Shown here: positions 52,075-62,470 of the stretch, piece after piece
Numbering within the stretch: position 1 is the stretch's first letter
How the letters are laid out: each line of letters starts with the position of its first letter
Source: Bog-473 sp963725895
GTDB lineage: Bacteria; Actinomycetota; Acidimicrobiia; Acidimicrobiales; RAAP-2
DNA length: 64,000 nucleotides
Assembly: GCA_963725895.1 (NCBI GenBank)
Contig: CAVSAJ010000001.1
Span: 1-64,000, forward strand
Direction of reading: 5' to 3'
Notes under the pieces: generated by a model
Seen by the model: only the letters and a program-made list of their open reading frames with translations
The model's database searches: none
What the model was told of the DNA's origin: nothing
Position numbers and translations under genes: made by a program

Positions 52075-53289
52075 ATGGTGACCTTCGACTTCACCGGACT
52101 ATTGGTGGTCGCGGTGGTGGCCTTCGTGGCTCCGCTGTTGGCGGGACTGGTGCCCCGCCGTCTCGTCCCTGCCGTGGTGCTCGAGGTCCTCCTGGGCCTT
52201 GCCGTGGGACCCGAGGGTCTCGGGTGGGTCAAGCCCGACGGCGCCGTCGAACTCTTGTATCTCATGGGGCTCGGCTTCCTGCTTTTCCTGGCCGGCCAGG
52301 ACGTAGACCCGAAGCACTTTTCTGACCCGATGATTCGGGTCACCGGCGCCGCGTACGTGATCTCCCTGGCCCTGGCTTTTCCGGTGGCGCTGGGCCTCAT
52401 GTCGCTGGCGCCTGGGTCGGCCGACCTCCGACTTCTCGCACTCTCCTTGACCTCGAGCTCACTGGGCATCCTCGTTCCGGTCGTGCGTGACGCGGGGGAG
52501 ATCAACACCGACTTCGGCCAGCTCACCGTGCTGGCGGGCACGGTTGGAGAGTTCTCGTCGCTTCTTCTCCTCACGATCCTCTTCTCCGCCGATGCGAAGT
52601 CGACGCCGGAACAGATCCTCTATGTGGTCATCCTGGGGGTCGCGGCCGTCCTGACCGGTCTCGGGCTTTATGTCCTCTGGCGTTCCGGGAGGATGGCCCG
52701 GGTCCTGACTGCGCTCGACGACACGGCCTCCCAGCTCCGCGTGCGGGGGGCATTCGTGATCTTGTTGATCTTTGCCGGACTGGCCTACGGCTTTGGGGTG
52801 GACTCTCTCCTGGGCGCGTTTGTGGCAGGGGTCGTGCTCCGTGTCGCCGACCGGGACGAGCGCCCCAATATCGAAGTGTTCCAAGCCAAACTCGACGCCA
52901 TCGGTTTCGGCTTCCTCATTCCCGTCTTTTTCGTCGTGACGGGCGTCCAGTTCAACGTGGACGCGCTCTTCTCGCATTCCTCGGCCCTCGAGCTGGTGCC
53001 GCTCCTCGTGATTGCGATTCTCGTCGTCCGCGGCGCGCCCGCGTGGCTCTATCGCAAACGGATCGGTACGAGAGCAGCCATCGCCTTGGGCTTTCTGCAA
53101 TCGGCCACGCTGACCTTTCCCGTTGTGGTCGCTGAGATCGGGTTGTCGCTCAGGCTGCTCGGACAGGCCGCGGCCGCGGCACTGATCGGTGCGGCGCTGC
53201 TCTCCGTTCTCATCTTCCCGGCCGCAGCGCTCGCACTTCGTCCGTGGACCGTGAGGTCTGGCCAGACCACGACAGAGGCGGTGCCCTAA
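52075..53289 (+). CDS. cation:proton antiporter (CPA2/KefB-like)
   Basis: The 404-residue integral membrane protein has about 11-12 hydrophobic segments. LEVLLGLAVGPEGLGW, YLMGLGFLLFLAGQDVD (with the conserved GxEID-like position here GQDVD), LTSSSLGILVPVVRDAG and FGVDSLLGAFVAGVVLR are conserved antiporter blocks. There is no TrkA-N cytoplasmic domain. It likely exchanges Na+ or K+ for H+. It lies 34 bases after the DsbA-like gene on the same strand; co-transcription is plausible. Confidence 0.9.
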   Translation: MVTFDFTGLLVVAVVAFVAPLLAGLVPRRLVPAVVLEVLLGLAVGPEGLGWVKPDGAVELLYLMGLGFLLFLAGQDVDPKHFSDPMIRVTGAAYVISLALAFPVALGLMSLAPGSADLRLLALSLTSSSLGILVPVVRDAGEINTDFGQLTVLAGTVGEFSSLLLLTILFSADAKSTPEQILYVVILGVAAVLTGLGLYVLWRSGRMARVLTALDDTASQLRVRGAFVILLIFAGLAYGFGVDSLLGAFVAGVVLRVADRDERPNIEVFQAKLDAIGFGFLIPVFFVVTGVQFNVDALFSHSSALELVPLLVIAILVVRGAPAWLYRKRIGTRAAIALGFLQSATLTFPVVVAEIGLSLRLLGQAAAAALIGAALLSVLIFPAAALALRPWTVRSGQTTTEAVP

Positions 53290-53329
53290 GTCGTTGTCCA
53301 AGCCGATGATGTCGACAGCGCGTCGACGA

Positions 53330-53533
53330 TCAATGGCGCGGCGAGAGGCCGATCGCGCGGACGAACCGGTTGATCTGGCGGTTTCCCTCCCGATAGATGA
53401 CGCGGCGTGCCTCACGTTGTGCGGCACCACCGGCCGCTCCCGATAGACCGCCGCGGCTGTACCCATGCTCGACGGCCTCGACGTTCCCGAGGTCGCGGGC
53501 GAAGCGGTAGAGCTGAGACCGCGTCGTGCTCAC
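53330..53533 (-). CDS. small conserved hypothetical protein
   Basis: The 67-residue basic protein begins MSTTRSQLYRFARDLGNVEA and is rich in Arg. Short actinobacterial proteins with an STTRSQLYR start are familiar to me, but I know no function. Its GTG start overlaps the upstream gene's stop as GTGA, so the two are co-translated. Confidence 0.65.
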   Translation of the reverse strand: MSTTRSQLYRFARDLGNVEAVEHGYSRGGLSGAAGGAAQREARRVIYREGNRQINRFVRAIGLSPRH

Positions 53534-53802
53534 GGGGGTCCCTCCTCCTTGGCGGCGCGGTCGGCCAGGATGATGCGTTCGACGACGGAGCGGAGCTCAT
53601 CGGGATCCTGGGCCGACTCCATTTCTTCGAGGTCACCCGCCGCCACGGCGGCGCACCCCAAACCTTCGTCGTCGAACGCGCTGCACCGCCAGGACAGCCA
53701 TGCCTCGCCGTCGGGGTCCAGGCCAGCGCTCTCAACGGCGTTAATGAGCCCAACCAGTTCGATGTGACCCTCGCCGTCGACGTCGTACTCGATGAAGAGC
53801 AA
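53530..53802 (-). CDS. small acidic conserved hypothetical protein
   Basis: The 90-residue protein reads LFIEYDVDGEGHIELVGLIN, then AVAAGDLEEMESAQDPDELR. It is acidic and lacks signal peptide or transmembrane segments. It is upstream of, and overlaps (GTGA), the basic 67-residue protein; an acidic/basic pair could interact, but that is inference. The start is preceded by AAAGGAGA. Confidence 0.6.
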   Translation of the reverse strand: MLFIEYDVDGEGHIELVGLINAVESAGLDPDGEAWLSWRCSAFDDEGLGCAAVAAGDLEEMESAQDPDELRSVVERIILADRAAKEEGPP

Positions 53803-54049
53803 GGCGGATCTCCTTTGGAACCCGATCAGGATACGGCGCCAGCTCGGGCAGGGCAGAGCTGAGGTTCCATCGGTGCCCTGCCGGGAGCATCAACCCACAT
53901 GGCGGGCGGCGTGCCTTGGAACGAAGAATGACGAAGGACGAAGGACGGAATGTCATCGTTCCGCCACGAGACTGGCCTAGGCTGTCGCGAGCCGTGGACC
54001 ATGGAAATGACCGCGTGCGGGCGCAGGGGCGGCCCCGCCCTGAGGCGCC

Positions 54050-54373
54050 ATGAGGCGTGTACCACGAGAAAACTCGTCGCGCGCCCGGGCACGGGCGGAG
54101 GCGCGGATTCGCGGGCTGACGAGCGCGGTGGTGCTCGTCGCAGGCGGCCTCACGACCCTCATCGGCATCACGGTGGCCAAGGAGCATCCCGGTTCCTCCT
54201 CCAATTCGGCGCCGGCGACCGGGCCGGCGGCGAGTTCGTCCACGAGCACGACGTCGCCGGTACCGACGACGGTGCCCACGGGCATCACGGCGCCGACTGC
54301 GACGTCGACGACGAGCCCACCGACGACGACCACCACTCGCCCGGTGGTCACGTCTGGGGGGACCTCGCGGTAG
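54050..54373 (+). CDS. membrane-anchored Ser/Thr/Pro-rich small protein
   Basis: The 107-residue protein has a basic N-terminus (RRVPRENSSRARARAEARIR), one hydrophobic segment (LTSAVVLVAGGLTTLIGITV) and then a long Ser/Thr/Pro/Ala low-complexity tail without charged residues, likely outside the membrane. No enzymatic motif is present. It could be a cell-wall spacer or a glycosylated surface protein. It lies about 90 bases upstream of DedA on the same strand. Confidence 0.55.
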   Translation: MRRVPRENSSRARARAEARIRGLTSAVVLVAGGLTTLIGITVAKEHPGSSSNSAPATGPAASSSTSTTSPVPTTVPTGITAPTATSTTSPPTTTTTRPVVTSGGTSR

Positions 54374-54463
54374 TGCGTCCCCGGCCAGGAGCCCCGTGAA
54401 TTGCGTCGACGGATCGACTCGCCCAATATGACCGCCTCACGCAGCGTGGAAGCAAGGTAGGAC

Positions 54464-55096
54464 GTGGAGGAATTTCTCAAGTCGACAGGGTACGGCGCGA
54501 TCCTCGTGCTGAGCTTCATCTCGGCCATGGGGCTTCCCGTGGGTGCGGAGATCGCGCTGATCTATGGCGGCGTCCTGGCGAGCGGGCAGGTACCCGGTGA
54601 GGGAAAGCCGCTAAATCTGGCGTTGGTCATCATCGTGGCCGTGGTGGGTGAGCTGCTCGGATCAGCCGCCGGCTACGGCATCGGTCGCTATGGGGGCCGA
54701 CCACTTGTCGATCGTGTCGGGAAGTACGTCCTCTTGACACACAAGGATCTCGACCGCGCCGAGGCCTGGTTCGCCAGGAGGGGAGAGCCCGTCGTCCTCT
54801 TCGGTCGGTTCGTTCCCTTGCTGCGCTCCTTCGTCTCGTTTGCCGCGGGTCTGGGTGAGATGGCCTTGGCGAAATTTTCTGTCTTCACCCTCATCGGCTG
54901 CGCCGTCTGGTGCACGGCACTGTGCTCGTTGGGCTACAGCCTCGGGAGCAGCTACAACCGTGTGCTGAAGGCGTTCAGCTATGCGGGCTACGTCCTCGGA
55001 GCGTTGGCCGTTGTGGCGGTCATCGTCGTCTTTGCGCACCGCTGGCGGGCGTACCGGACCCAGCGCGAGATGGAGCGGTCCGACACCGGCTCCTGA
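54464..55096 (+). CDS. DedA-family membrane protein
   Basis: The 210-residue protein has the DedA core: FISAMGLPVGAEIALIYGGV, GELLGSAAGYGIGRYGG, and the conserved FARRGEPVVLFGRFVPLLRSFVSFAAGLG segment with its arginines and glycine, then LIGCAVWCTALCSLGYSLG. Four or five membrane segments follow the family pattern. DedA proteins act in membrane homeostasis and undecaprenyl-phosphate or phospholipid flipping. The GTG start follows AAGGTAGGAC. It lies upstream of the GGDEF-EAL genes. Confidence 0.88.
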   Translation: MEEFLKSTGYGAILVLSFISAMGLPVGAEIALIYGGVLASGQVPGEGKPLNLALVIIVAVVGELLGSAAGYGIGRYGGRPLVDRVGKYVLLTHKDLDRAEAWFARRGEPVVLFGRFVPLLRSFVSFAAGLGEMALAKFSVFTLIGCAVWCTALCSLGYSLGSSYNRVLKAFSYAGYVLGALAVVAVIVVFAHRWRAYRTQREMERSDTGS

Positions 55097-55373
55097 CCGG
55101 CACCGCCCAGGCGGTTCCGAACAGTCAACGACGTCACTACACACTCGCAACGGATCGACTACAGAACCCCACGAGCAGCGGATTTAGGCGTCGCTGCGGT
55201 CAACCCGGACCCCCGAGGGGCCGATGCAGTGAGGAAGTCGCTGCGCTGCGATACGCAAAGCGACCTTGAGTCGGAGCCGGTGGAGAGCTGTCTCGTGGGG
55301 GCGAGTGGATCATGAGGTGGTCTCGCACGATGGGTGCCTTGGAAGGCCGGCGTCGCGGCCGGTGGCTGGTCCC

Positions 55374-58119
55374 GTGACGGGCGAGCGCACGACCAGGCTC
55401 TCAAACGTCGGGTGGCTCGTTGTGCTCGCCTGGGTCACCTCCGGGCTCGCAGTCGTCGCGGTCGCGCTCCAGAGGGTCGTCATCGGGGGCTGGCCCGGCG
55501 CCACGGCAATCATCTTCGCCGTCGTCTTCGGTGCGCTCATGGCCGCCAGCTGGATCTGGCCCATCACCCTCTTCGTCCACGACAAGTCGGACGTGTTCGA
55601 CATCGACGAGGGATTCTTCGTCCTCTTGATCCTGCTCGTGCCGCCCGCATTGGTGGTGCTGGTGTTTGCCGTGGTGGCCGTGGTGGCCCACGTGGTCAAG
55701 CGCCGTGCCGTACTGAGGACGGCGTTCAACGTGGGACGAGTGGTGACGTCGACAGGACTCGCCGCGGCCACCTTCGTGCTCGTCGGCGGGCCACAACACC
55801 CAATCGGGTACGTCAAGGTGGGAGCAGCGCTCGTCGGCGCGGCTGCCTACTTCGTGGCCAACACGGCGGCGGTCGCCGCGATCCTCACCGCGATCGGACA
55901 CTCCTGGCGCGAATCGCTCTTCGGCGGCATCAAGCTCAGGCTGCTCGTCGTAGTCGGCACCATCGACATCGCGATCCCGACTGCGTTGCTGCTGGCCTAT
56001 CACCCCGCGTTCTTGCCCCTCGCAGTACTCCCGATCCTGGTGTTGCGTTACCTGGGTGAGGGGCACTTCTACGCGCGAGACGACCGACTTCGTCTGCGGG
56101 GTTTGTTCGACGCGACGCTCGACGTGAACCGCTCGATCGGCAGTGAGAAGACGCGGGAGGCCGTCCTCTCGTCGGCCGGATCCCTTCTTCGCTCGCCCGA
56201 CGTCACGCTCGGACCGGCCCGTCCGACGGCAGAGGAGAATACGCTTGCCGCAGCCGTCGAGGTTGCCGACCGCCGGCTCTGGCTCTCGGTGTCCGGCCGT
56301 CGCCGTAGTGAGCCCTTCGACGAAGGCGACCGCGGCACTGCTCGACGCGCTGGCCTCGGTCGGGGGGATTGCACTCTCCAACGCCGACCTCTACGCCGAA
56401 GTGGAGCGCCAGAAGGACAACCTCTCGGTCATCACGCGCAGCCTCGGCGAGGGTGTGTGCGCAATCAGCCGGTCGGGGGACCTCACCTTCATGAATCCGG
56501 CGGGAGCGGCAATGCTGGGGTGGGAGGAACTGGGTCCCGACGGCCGCCCTCGGCCCGGCACGTCGACACCGCGTTTCCTCCTCGACCCCGCGCTCGCGCG
56601 ATGTCCCTGGCGCAGAACGTCAGCAGCGACGACGCCCGCTTCGAGCGGGCCGACGGCTCCTATTTCCCGGTGACGGTGACAGCGTCGCCGGTCGTCGGGG
56701 GCTCACGGACGTCGGCCGCCGTGATCGTGTTCCGTGACACCTCGGAGCGCAAGGCGTTCGAGGAGCAACTGGCCCGCCACGCCTTCCAGGACCCGCTGAC
56801 CGGCCTGGCCAATCGCCGTCTCCTCCTCGATCACCTGGACCATGCGCTGCTCCAGGCGGGACGCACCGGCAGCCGGGTGGCCGTGCTCTTCGGTGACGTC
56901 GACCGCTTCAAAGTGGTCAATGACAACCTCGGCCACCAGGTCGGCGACGAACTGTTGCGAGTGGTCGCCGAGCGCCTCCGTCGGGCGGTGCGCCCCGGAG
57001 ACACGCTGTCTCGGTTCGGCGGCGACGAGTTCGTCGCCATCTTGGAGGGCGTGAGCTCACCCGACGACGCCAACCAGGTGGCCAACCGGATCCTCGAGGT
57101 GCTCCGTGAGCCCGTCATCCTCAGCGGTGGTCATGAGGTCGTTGCCACGATGAGCATCGGCATGGCGCTGAGCGACGAGGGGATGTCCCGCGACGACCTC
57201 TTGCACGATGCCGACGTTGCTATGTATCGGGCGAAGGAGCGTGGGCGTGGCGGTCAGGTGACCCTCTTCGACGTCGACCGGATGGGCGGTCGTTCGATCG
57301 GGAGGCTCGACCTCGACACCGCCCTGCACCATGCGGTCGAGCGCGACGAGGTGCAGGTCTACTTCCAACCGCTGATCTCTCTCGCCAATGAAGACATCGT
57401 CGCCGCCGAGGCCCTCGTGCGTTGGGACCACCCTGAGCACGGCATCCTCTCGCCGGCACACTTCATCGAGCTGGCAGAGGACAACGGGACGATCCTCGCG
57501 ATCGGCAAGGTCGTGCTCGAGCACGCGTGCCGGCGGGCCAAGGTCTGGTCCGAGACGATCGGGCATCCATATGGGCGTTGCCGTCAACCTCTCGGCGCGG
57601 CAGTTCCAGCAGAGCGATCTCGAGGAGCAGATCGCCGAACTGATCGACCTGACCGGGATCGAGCCGTCGCAGCTCTGTCTCGAGATCACCGAGAGCCTGG
57701 CGATGGACGACGTCGAAGTGACATCGGCGATCTTGAACAAGCTCCACAACCTTGGAGTCCGCCTGGCCATCGACGACTTCGGTACCGGGCACTCATCCCT
57801 CGGCTACCTGGCGCGGTTTCCCATCGATGTCATCAAGATCGACCAGAGCTTCGTCCGTGGGATCGACCAGGACCCGGTGAAATCCGCCATCGTCTCCGCG
57901 GTGGTCGCCCTGTCCCAGGCCATCGGCTCGACCACGGTCGTCGAGGGGGTCGAGACCCTGCCCGAGCTCGAGCAGATCGAAGGCCTCGGCTGCGACATCG
58001 CACAGGGGTTCTACTTCTCCCGGCCCTTGCCGGACGGTGCGTTCGACGAGCTCCTGCGTGCCGGTCGCCGGCCCTCTCTCGACACCAGCCTTCTCAGGCG
58101 CCAGGTCCTCACCGGCTAG
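55374..58119 (+). CDS. membrane-anchored GAF-PAS-GGDEF-EAL protein, frame broken at three points
   Basis: The N-terminal 280 residues hold about seven transmembrane segments (WLVVLAWVTSGLAVVAVALQ onward). A GAF-like region (LRGLFDATLDVNRSIGSEKT), a PAS domain (GVCAISRSGDLTFMNPAGAA), a diguanylate cyclase with intact RFGGDEFVAILEG, and an EAL domain with EALVRW, LEITES and DDFGTG follow. One extra G near 56,334 moves the frame; the original frame returns near 56,600; and a third shift near 57,565 places the EAL end in the neighbouring frame to TAG 58,119. Corrected against the downstream paralogue it is continuous. It would make and/or degrade cyclic di-GMP at the membrane. The start (GTG 55374) is uncertain. 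Confidence 0.8.
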
Positions 58120-58311
58120 TCCACGGTCACTGCAACCAGATTGCGACCGTTCGCAAACAAAAGCTGGTCAACGGGTTAACGGACGTGTGACAGTGCGGTG
58201 AAATAGGGCCGAATTGCCTATCACTAGCCGGAAACTCATTGAAGCCTCACCGGACCGGGTGTTACGTTCCTGCTCGGAGGGGAAATCCGGAGGGGTCCGG
58301 AGGAGGGGAGT

Positions 58312-60399
58312 GTGGCGGTTTTTCGGCATCGCAGTGGGTATCAGTCGAACCGTCGCCGCGCCCGCAACGACCGTTCCCGCTTGCGGGCTCTCCTCGAGGC
58401 CACGCTCGAAGTGAACCGCTCCATGGGCGTCTCTGAGACGAAGTCCGCCCTCCTCGGGGCCGCCGGGACGTCGCTGCGCTCGCCCGAAGTCACCCTGACC
58501 ACGGAACGCCCACCAGACGAGGTCTTGGCTGCTCCGCTGCAGCTGGCCGATCGGACGCTCTGGCTGGGCGTCTCCGGCCGAGGCCGGCGAGACCCCTACG
58601 ACGACGAAGATCGAGCGTTGCTCGAAGCACTGGCCTCCGTCGCGGCTGTCGCCCTGGCGAACGCCGATCTCTACGCGGAGCTCGAGCGACAGAAGGACGA
58701 GTTGTCAGCCGTGACGCGCAGCATGGGGGAGGGCGTCTGCGCGATCGGTGAACGCGGCGAGATCACCTTCATGAACCCCTCGGGTGCCGACATGCTCGGA
58801 TGGTTCTCGCTGCGGGACCCGACGGGGGACCGCTACGCGCTGCCCGGGCGTGAAGCACCGGACTTCCTGCTCGAACCGGCCAAGCGGGCGATGGCGCTGC
58901 GTCGGAACGTGACCACCTATGACACCCGTTTCACCCGGATCGACGGTTCGCACTTTCCCGTGACCATGACTGCGTCACCGGTGGTGGGCGGAGAGTCACC
59001 CTCAGGCGCGGTGATCGTGTTCCGTGACATTTCCGAGCGCAAGGCCTTCGAGGAACAGCTGGCTCGGCATGCGTTCCAGGACTCGCTCACTGGTCTCGCC
59101 AACCGTCGGCTGCTCCTCGACCACCTCGACCATGCTTTGCTCCAGGCCGAGCGTACCGGGAGCCACGTGGCCGTCCTCTTCTGCGACATCGACCGCTTCA
59201 AGGCGGTCAACGACGAGCTGGGCCACCAAGTTGGTGATGAGCTGCTGCGGGTCATCGGTGAACGGCTGCGCCGCGCGGTGCGCGCCGGGGACACCCTCTC
59301 GCGTTTCGGGGGCGACGAGTTCGTGATCCTGCTCGAAGGGGTCAGCTCAGCCGACGATGCGAGCGAAGTTGCCAATGCCGTCCTCGAGGCGCTCTGTGAC
59401 CCCATCACCTTGAGCACGGGGCACGAGGTGGTGGCCACCTTGAGCATCGGTGTTGCGCTGAGCGAGCCGGGCAAGTCGCGCGAGGACCTCTTGCACGACG
59501 CCGACCAGGCGATGTACCGGGCCAAGGAGCGCGGCCGCGGGGGCCACGTGGCGATGTTCGGGAGAGGGCGAACCGGCCCGGGTTCGATGAACCGTCTGGG
59601 CCGGGAGACTGCGTTCCAACACGTGGTCGACCGCGGCGAGATGGAACTCCACTACCAGCCGTTGGTGTCGTTGGTCGACCGCCGTATCGTCGGAGCCGAG
59701 GCGCTGGTGCGTTGGAACGACCCCGACCACGGGATCCTGTTGCCCGGCCAGTTCATCAGGCTGGCCGAACGCAACGGCACGATCCTGGCGCTCGAGCAGA
59801 TGGTGCTGGAGCAGGCCTGCCGCCAGGCCAAGATCTGGCAGCGAGAGTTCGGCGCGACGCTCCAGATCAGCGTGAACGTCTGCGCGCTCCACGTCCAGCA
59901 GCGAAATCTGGCTGAGCAGGTCGCCGCGGTGCTGGGGTCGACGGGCCTCGAGCCCTCACAGTTGTGCGTCGAGATCGCGGAGAGCGTTGCCATGCACGAC
60001 GTCGTGTTGACGTCGAGTGTCCTCGGGGAGCTGCATGGGCTCGGCACGCGCATGGCCATCGACGACTTTGGCACCGGACACTCGTCCTTCGGCTACCTGG
60101 CCCGCTTTCCCTTCGACCTCGTAAAGATCGATCAGAGCTTCGTCCACGGCATTGAGGACGACCCGGTCAAGTCCGCCATCGTGTCGGCCGTTGTCGCCCT
60201 GGCGCACACCATCGGCGCGTCGACGGTGGCCGAGGGCGTCGAGACGCAGGCGCAGCTCCACGAGCTCACGAATCTCGGATGTGCCATTGCGCAGGGCTAC
60301 TACTTCGCACGACCGATGTCGACAGCCGACTTCGGCAAGATGCTCGCTGCGAGCGCCGACGTGGACCTGCGTCTGCTCGGCTCCGCCCGGGCCGGCTGA
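58312..60399 (+). CDS. soluble GAF-PAS-GGDEF-EAL protein
   Basis: The 695-residue protein is the cytosolic counterpart of the preceding gene. It begins after the position equivalent to the last membrane segment (RLRALLEATLEVNRSMGVSE), then GAF-like, PAS (GVCAIGERGEITFMNPSGAD), GGDEF with intact RFGGDEFVILLEG, and EAL with EALVRW, IDDFGTGHSS and VVAL-helix residues. The EAL signature ITES is IAES here, and both halves look catalytically plausible. The GTG start follows GGAGGAGGGGAG. The two genes are paralogues in tandem; this copy has lost the membrane domain, so it may be an unanchored partner. Confidence 0.9.
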   Translation: MAVFRHRSGYQSNRRRARNDRSRLRALLEATLEVNRSMGVSETKSALLGAAGTSLRSPEVTLTTERPPDEVLAAPLQLADRTLWLGVSGRGRRDPYDDEDRALLEALASVAAVALANADLYAELERQKDELSAVTRSMGEGVCAIGERGEITFMNPSGADMLGWFSLRDPTGDRYALPGREAPDFLLEPAKRAMALRRNVTTYDTRFTRIDGSHFPVTMTASPVVGGESPSGAVIVFRDISERKAFEEQLARHAFQDSLTGLANRRLLLDHLDHALLQAERTGSHVAVLFCDIDRFKAVNDELGHQVGDELLRVIGERLRRAVRAGDTLSRFGGDEFVILLEGVSSADDASEVANAVLEALCDPITLSTGHEVVATLSIGVALSEPGKSREDLLHDADQAMYRAKERGRGGHVAMFGRGRTGPGSMNRLGRETAFQHVVDRGEMELHYQPLVSLVDRRIVGAEALVRWNDPDHGILLPGQFIRLAERNGTILALEQMVLEQACRQAKIWQREFGATLQISVNVCALHVQQRNLAEQVAAVLGSTGLEPSQLCVEIAESVAMHDVVLTSSVLGELHGLGTRMAIDDFGTGHSSFGYLARFPFDLVKIDQSFVHGIEDDPVKSAIVSAVVALAHTIGASTVAEGVETQAQLHELTNLGCAIAQGYYFARPMSTADFGKMLAASADVDLRLLGSARAG

Positions 60400-60481
60400 A
60401 CCGCCGGGCTCGCCGGGTCACATTGAACCGGGTGGGCGCGCGAGCCCGTTCGGGTTCGGCCGCCCGCTCGGACGCGGCCGC

Positions 60482-62311
60482 TCAGCCGATGGCCGCCGGG
60501 TCCCGGGCGATGTCGGCCGCCCGTAGCGCGTCGGTCAGAAGCGGCACCACTTCGTGCCAGTCGCCCACGATGCCGATGTCGCAGTGCGTGAACACCGGCG
60601 CCTCGCGGTCCGCGTTCACGGCCAGGATCGTGCCGGCACCGCGGACGCCCACCATGTGGTTGAACTTCCCGCTGAGTCCGACCGCGAGGTACAGACGGGG
60701 CGCGATCGACCTGCCCGTGATCCCCACTTGCCGAGAGCGTGGCGCCCATCCCCGGTCGCTGACCTTGCGGGTGGCCGCCAGTTCGGCGCCGAGGACCGCG
60801 GCCAGCGGGCTCAGCTGTTCGTACTCGTCGGGTGGCACGCCTGTCCCGACGCCGATCACCACCTCGGCCCTCGCCAGCGTTTCGACGTCGTCGTTGCGAT
60901 GCTCGCCGACGATCTGCACACGGCCGCGGGTTCCCACCTCGCGCACCTCGACGGCGCCCTCGCGCGGACGGGACGACGCCGCGGGGAGCACGCCCGGACG
61001 GACCGTCGCCATCTGGGTCGCGCTCGTGCAGGTGATGTCGGCCACGAGTGCGCCGGCGAAGGCCGGCTTGGCCGCGATCAGGACATCGTCGCGCGCGGAC
61101 AGTGCGATCGCGTCGCCCACCAGTCCCGACCCCGTCGCGGCCGCGGCGCGGCCAGCGACCTCGCGCCCGAATGCGGTACTTGGTGCGAGGAATGACCAGG
61201 GACGGCGGTCGCGCAGGTAACCCACCACCGCGTCGCTCACGTCCTCGGCGGCCGCCGACCCTTCGAAGCTCACGACGAGGTCGGCTCCCGCGTCGATGAG
61301 CGCGCCGGCGTCGGTGCCACTGGGCGCGAGCGCGTGGACGACGGCGCCGACCTGGCGCGCCAGGCGCGCCGCGGCACCGAGCAACTCACCCCCGACCCGG
61401 GGCCGGCCGGACTCCGCCAACACGGTGACGACTCGGCCACCGGCCGTCCCGGGGGTCGGCTCCGCGTCGGCAGGCTCCTGATCAATGTGCGGCGGCAGGC
61501 CGGGCCGGAGAGCACCTCGGCGGGCCAGCTCGCGCACGGCGTGACGAACTTGGTCCTCGACGGGCCCGTCGAGGACGACGAGCTCGCGTGCGTGTTCCAT
61601 CGGTCGCGTTGCACCGACGACGGTGGGGCTCCCCGCCTCGCCCCAGGGGCCGGGGCCGAGGTCGCCCGCGGTCATCCGCCGCAATCGGGCGTTGTCGACC
61701 GCCGCCCGCCCCGCCGGGTCCACCTTGCAGGGGTCGCACAGTCGCTCGGCAACCGTGAGGACGGCGGGCAGCGTGATCTCGACGTCTTGGGTCCCGTCGT
61801 CATGCTCGAGCTCGAGTCGCAGGAAGGGGCCCGCGTCCTGCACTTGGCGGACACCGCTGGCGAAGGGAAGGCCGAGGAGCTCGGCCAGTTCGGGGCCGAC
61901 CTGGCCCGTCTCCCCGTCGATGGAGTTGCGGCCGACGAGGACGAGGTCGAACGGACCAGCCACCCGTAGCGCAGCCGCCAATGCGCGCGCGGTGGCGAGG
62001 GTGTCGGATCCGGCAAACGCCTCGTCGCACAGGTGGAGCCCGCCGTCTGCGCCCCAGGCCACCCCTTCGCGCAGCACGTCCTCCGCGCCCGGAGGTCCGA
62101 GGGTGACGACGGTGCAGTTGCCGCCGGTGTCACGGGCGAGGATGACGCCCTCGGCCACGGCACGGCGACAGTAGGGGTTCATCTCGACGGGCACCCCGTC
62201 ACGGACGAGCCGGCCGTCCTCGAGCAGGAGCGATTCGGCGACCGGCACCTGTTTGACGAGCGACGCGATGCGCAGCGCATCCCCCGCCGCCCGGGTCACG
62301 GTGTCACCCAC
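60482..62311 (-). CDS. fused electron transfer flavoprotein beta-alpha protein
   Basis: The 609-residue protein fuses an ETF beta domain (IASLVKQVPVAESLLLED, MNPYCRRAVAEGV, FDLVLVGRNSIDGETGQVGP) to an ETF alpha domain that ends with the FAD motif (PRLYLAVGLSGKFNHMVGVR, then ILAVNADREAPVF). Normally these are separate genes. The MNPYCRRA and LCDPCKVDP blocks resemble the ETF pairs annotated near mycofactocin genes, a recollection I hold with moderate certainty. It would pass electrons from acyl-CoA or amine dehydrogenases to a quinone oxidoreductase. The start is 125 bases from the gamma-glutamyltransferase stop on the same strand. Confidence 0.85.
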   Translation of the reverse strand: MGDTVTRAAGDALRIASLVKQVPVAESLLLEDGRLVRDGVPVEMNPYCRRAVAEGVILARDTGGNCTVVTLGPPGAEDVLREGVAWGADGGLHLCDEAFAGSDTLATARALAAALRVAGPFDLVLVGRNSIDGETGQVGPELAELLGLPFASGVRQVQDAGPFLRLELEHDDGTQDVEITLPAVLTVAERLCDPCKVDPAGRAAVDNARLRRMTAGDLGPGPWGEAGSPTVVGATRPMEHARELVVLDGPVEDQVRHAVRELARRGALRPGLPPHIDQEPADAEPTPGTAGGRVVTVLAESGRPRVGGELLGAAARLARQVGAVVHALAPSGTDAGALIDAGADLVVSFEGSAAAEDVSDAVVGYLRDRRPWSFLAPSTAFGREVAGRAAAATGSGLVGDAIALSARDDVLIAAKPAFAGALVADITCTSATQMATVRPGVLPAASSRPREGAVEVREVGTRGRVQIVGEHRNDDVETLARAEVVIGVGTGVPPDEYEQLSPLAAVLGAELAATRKVSDRGWAPRSRQVGITGRSIAPRLYLAVGLSGKFNHMVGVRGAGTILAVNADREAPVFTHCDIGIVGDWHEVVPLLTDALRAADIARDPAAIG

Positions 62312-62470
62312 GTCACTGGGCCCACCACGAGGCGTACCAGCAGCGTGACCATGTGAAGGGGCGGCATGACAATCCGAAAGGAATGACGGGCGTGCAGAAT
62401 CAAGGAGCCGGGTCGTTCGATGCCGCTCACGCTACCGGGACCCCGCTGCCCTCGGGCACCGGCGCGCGCC

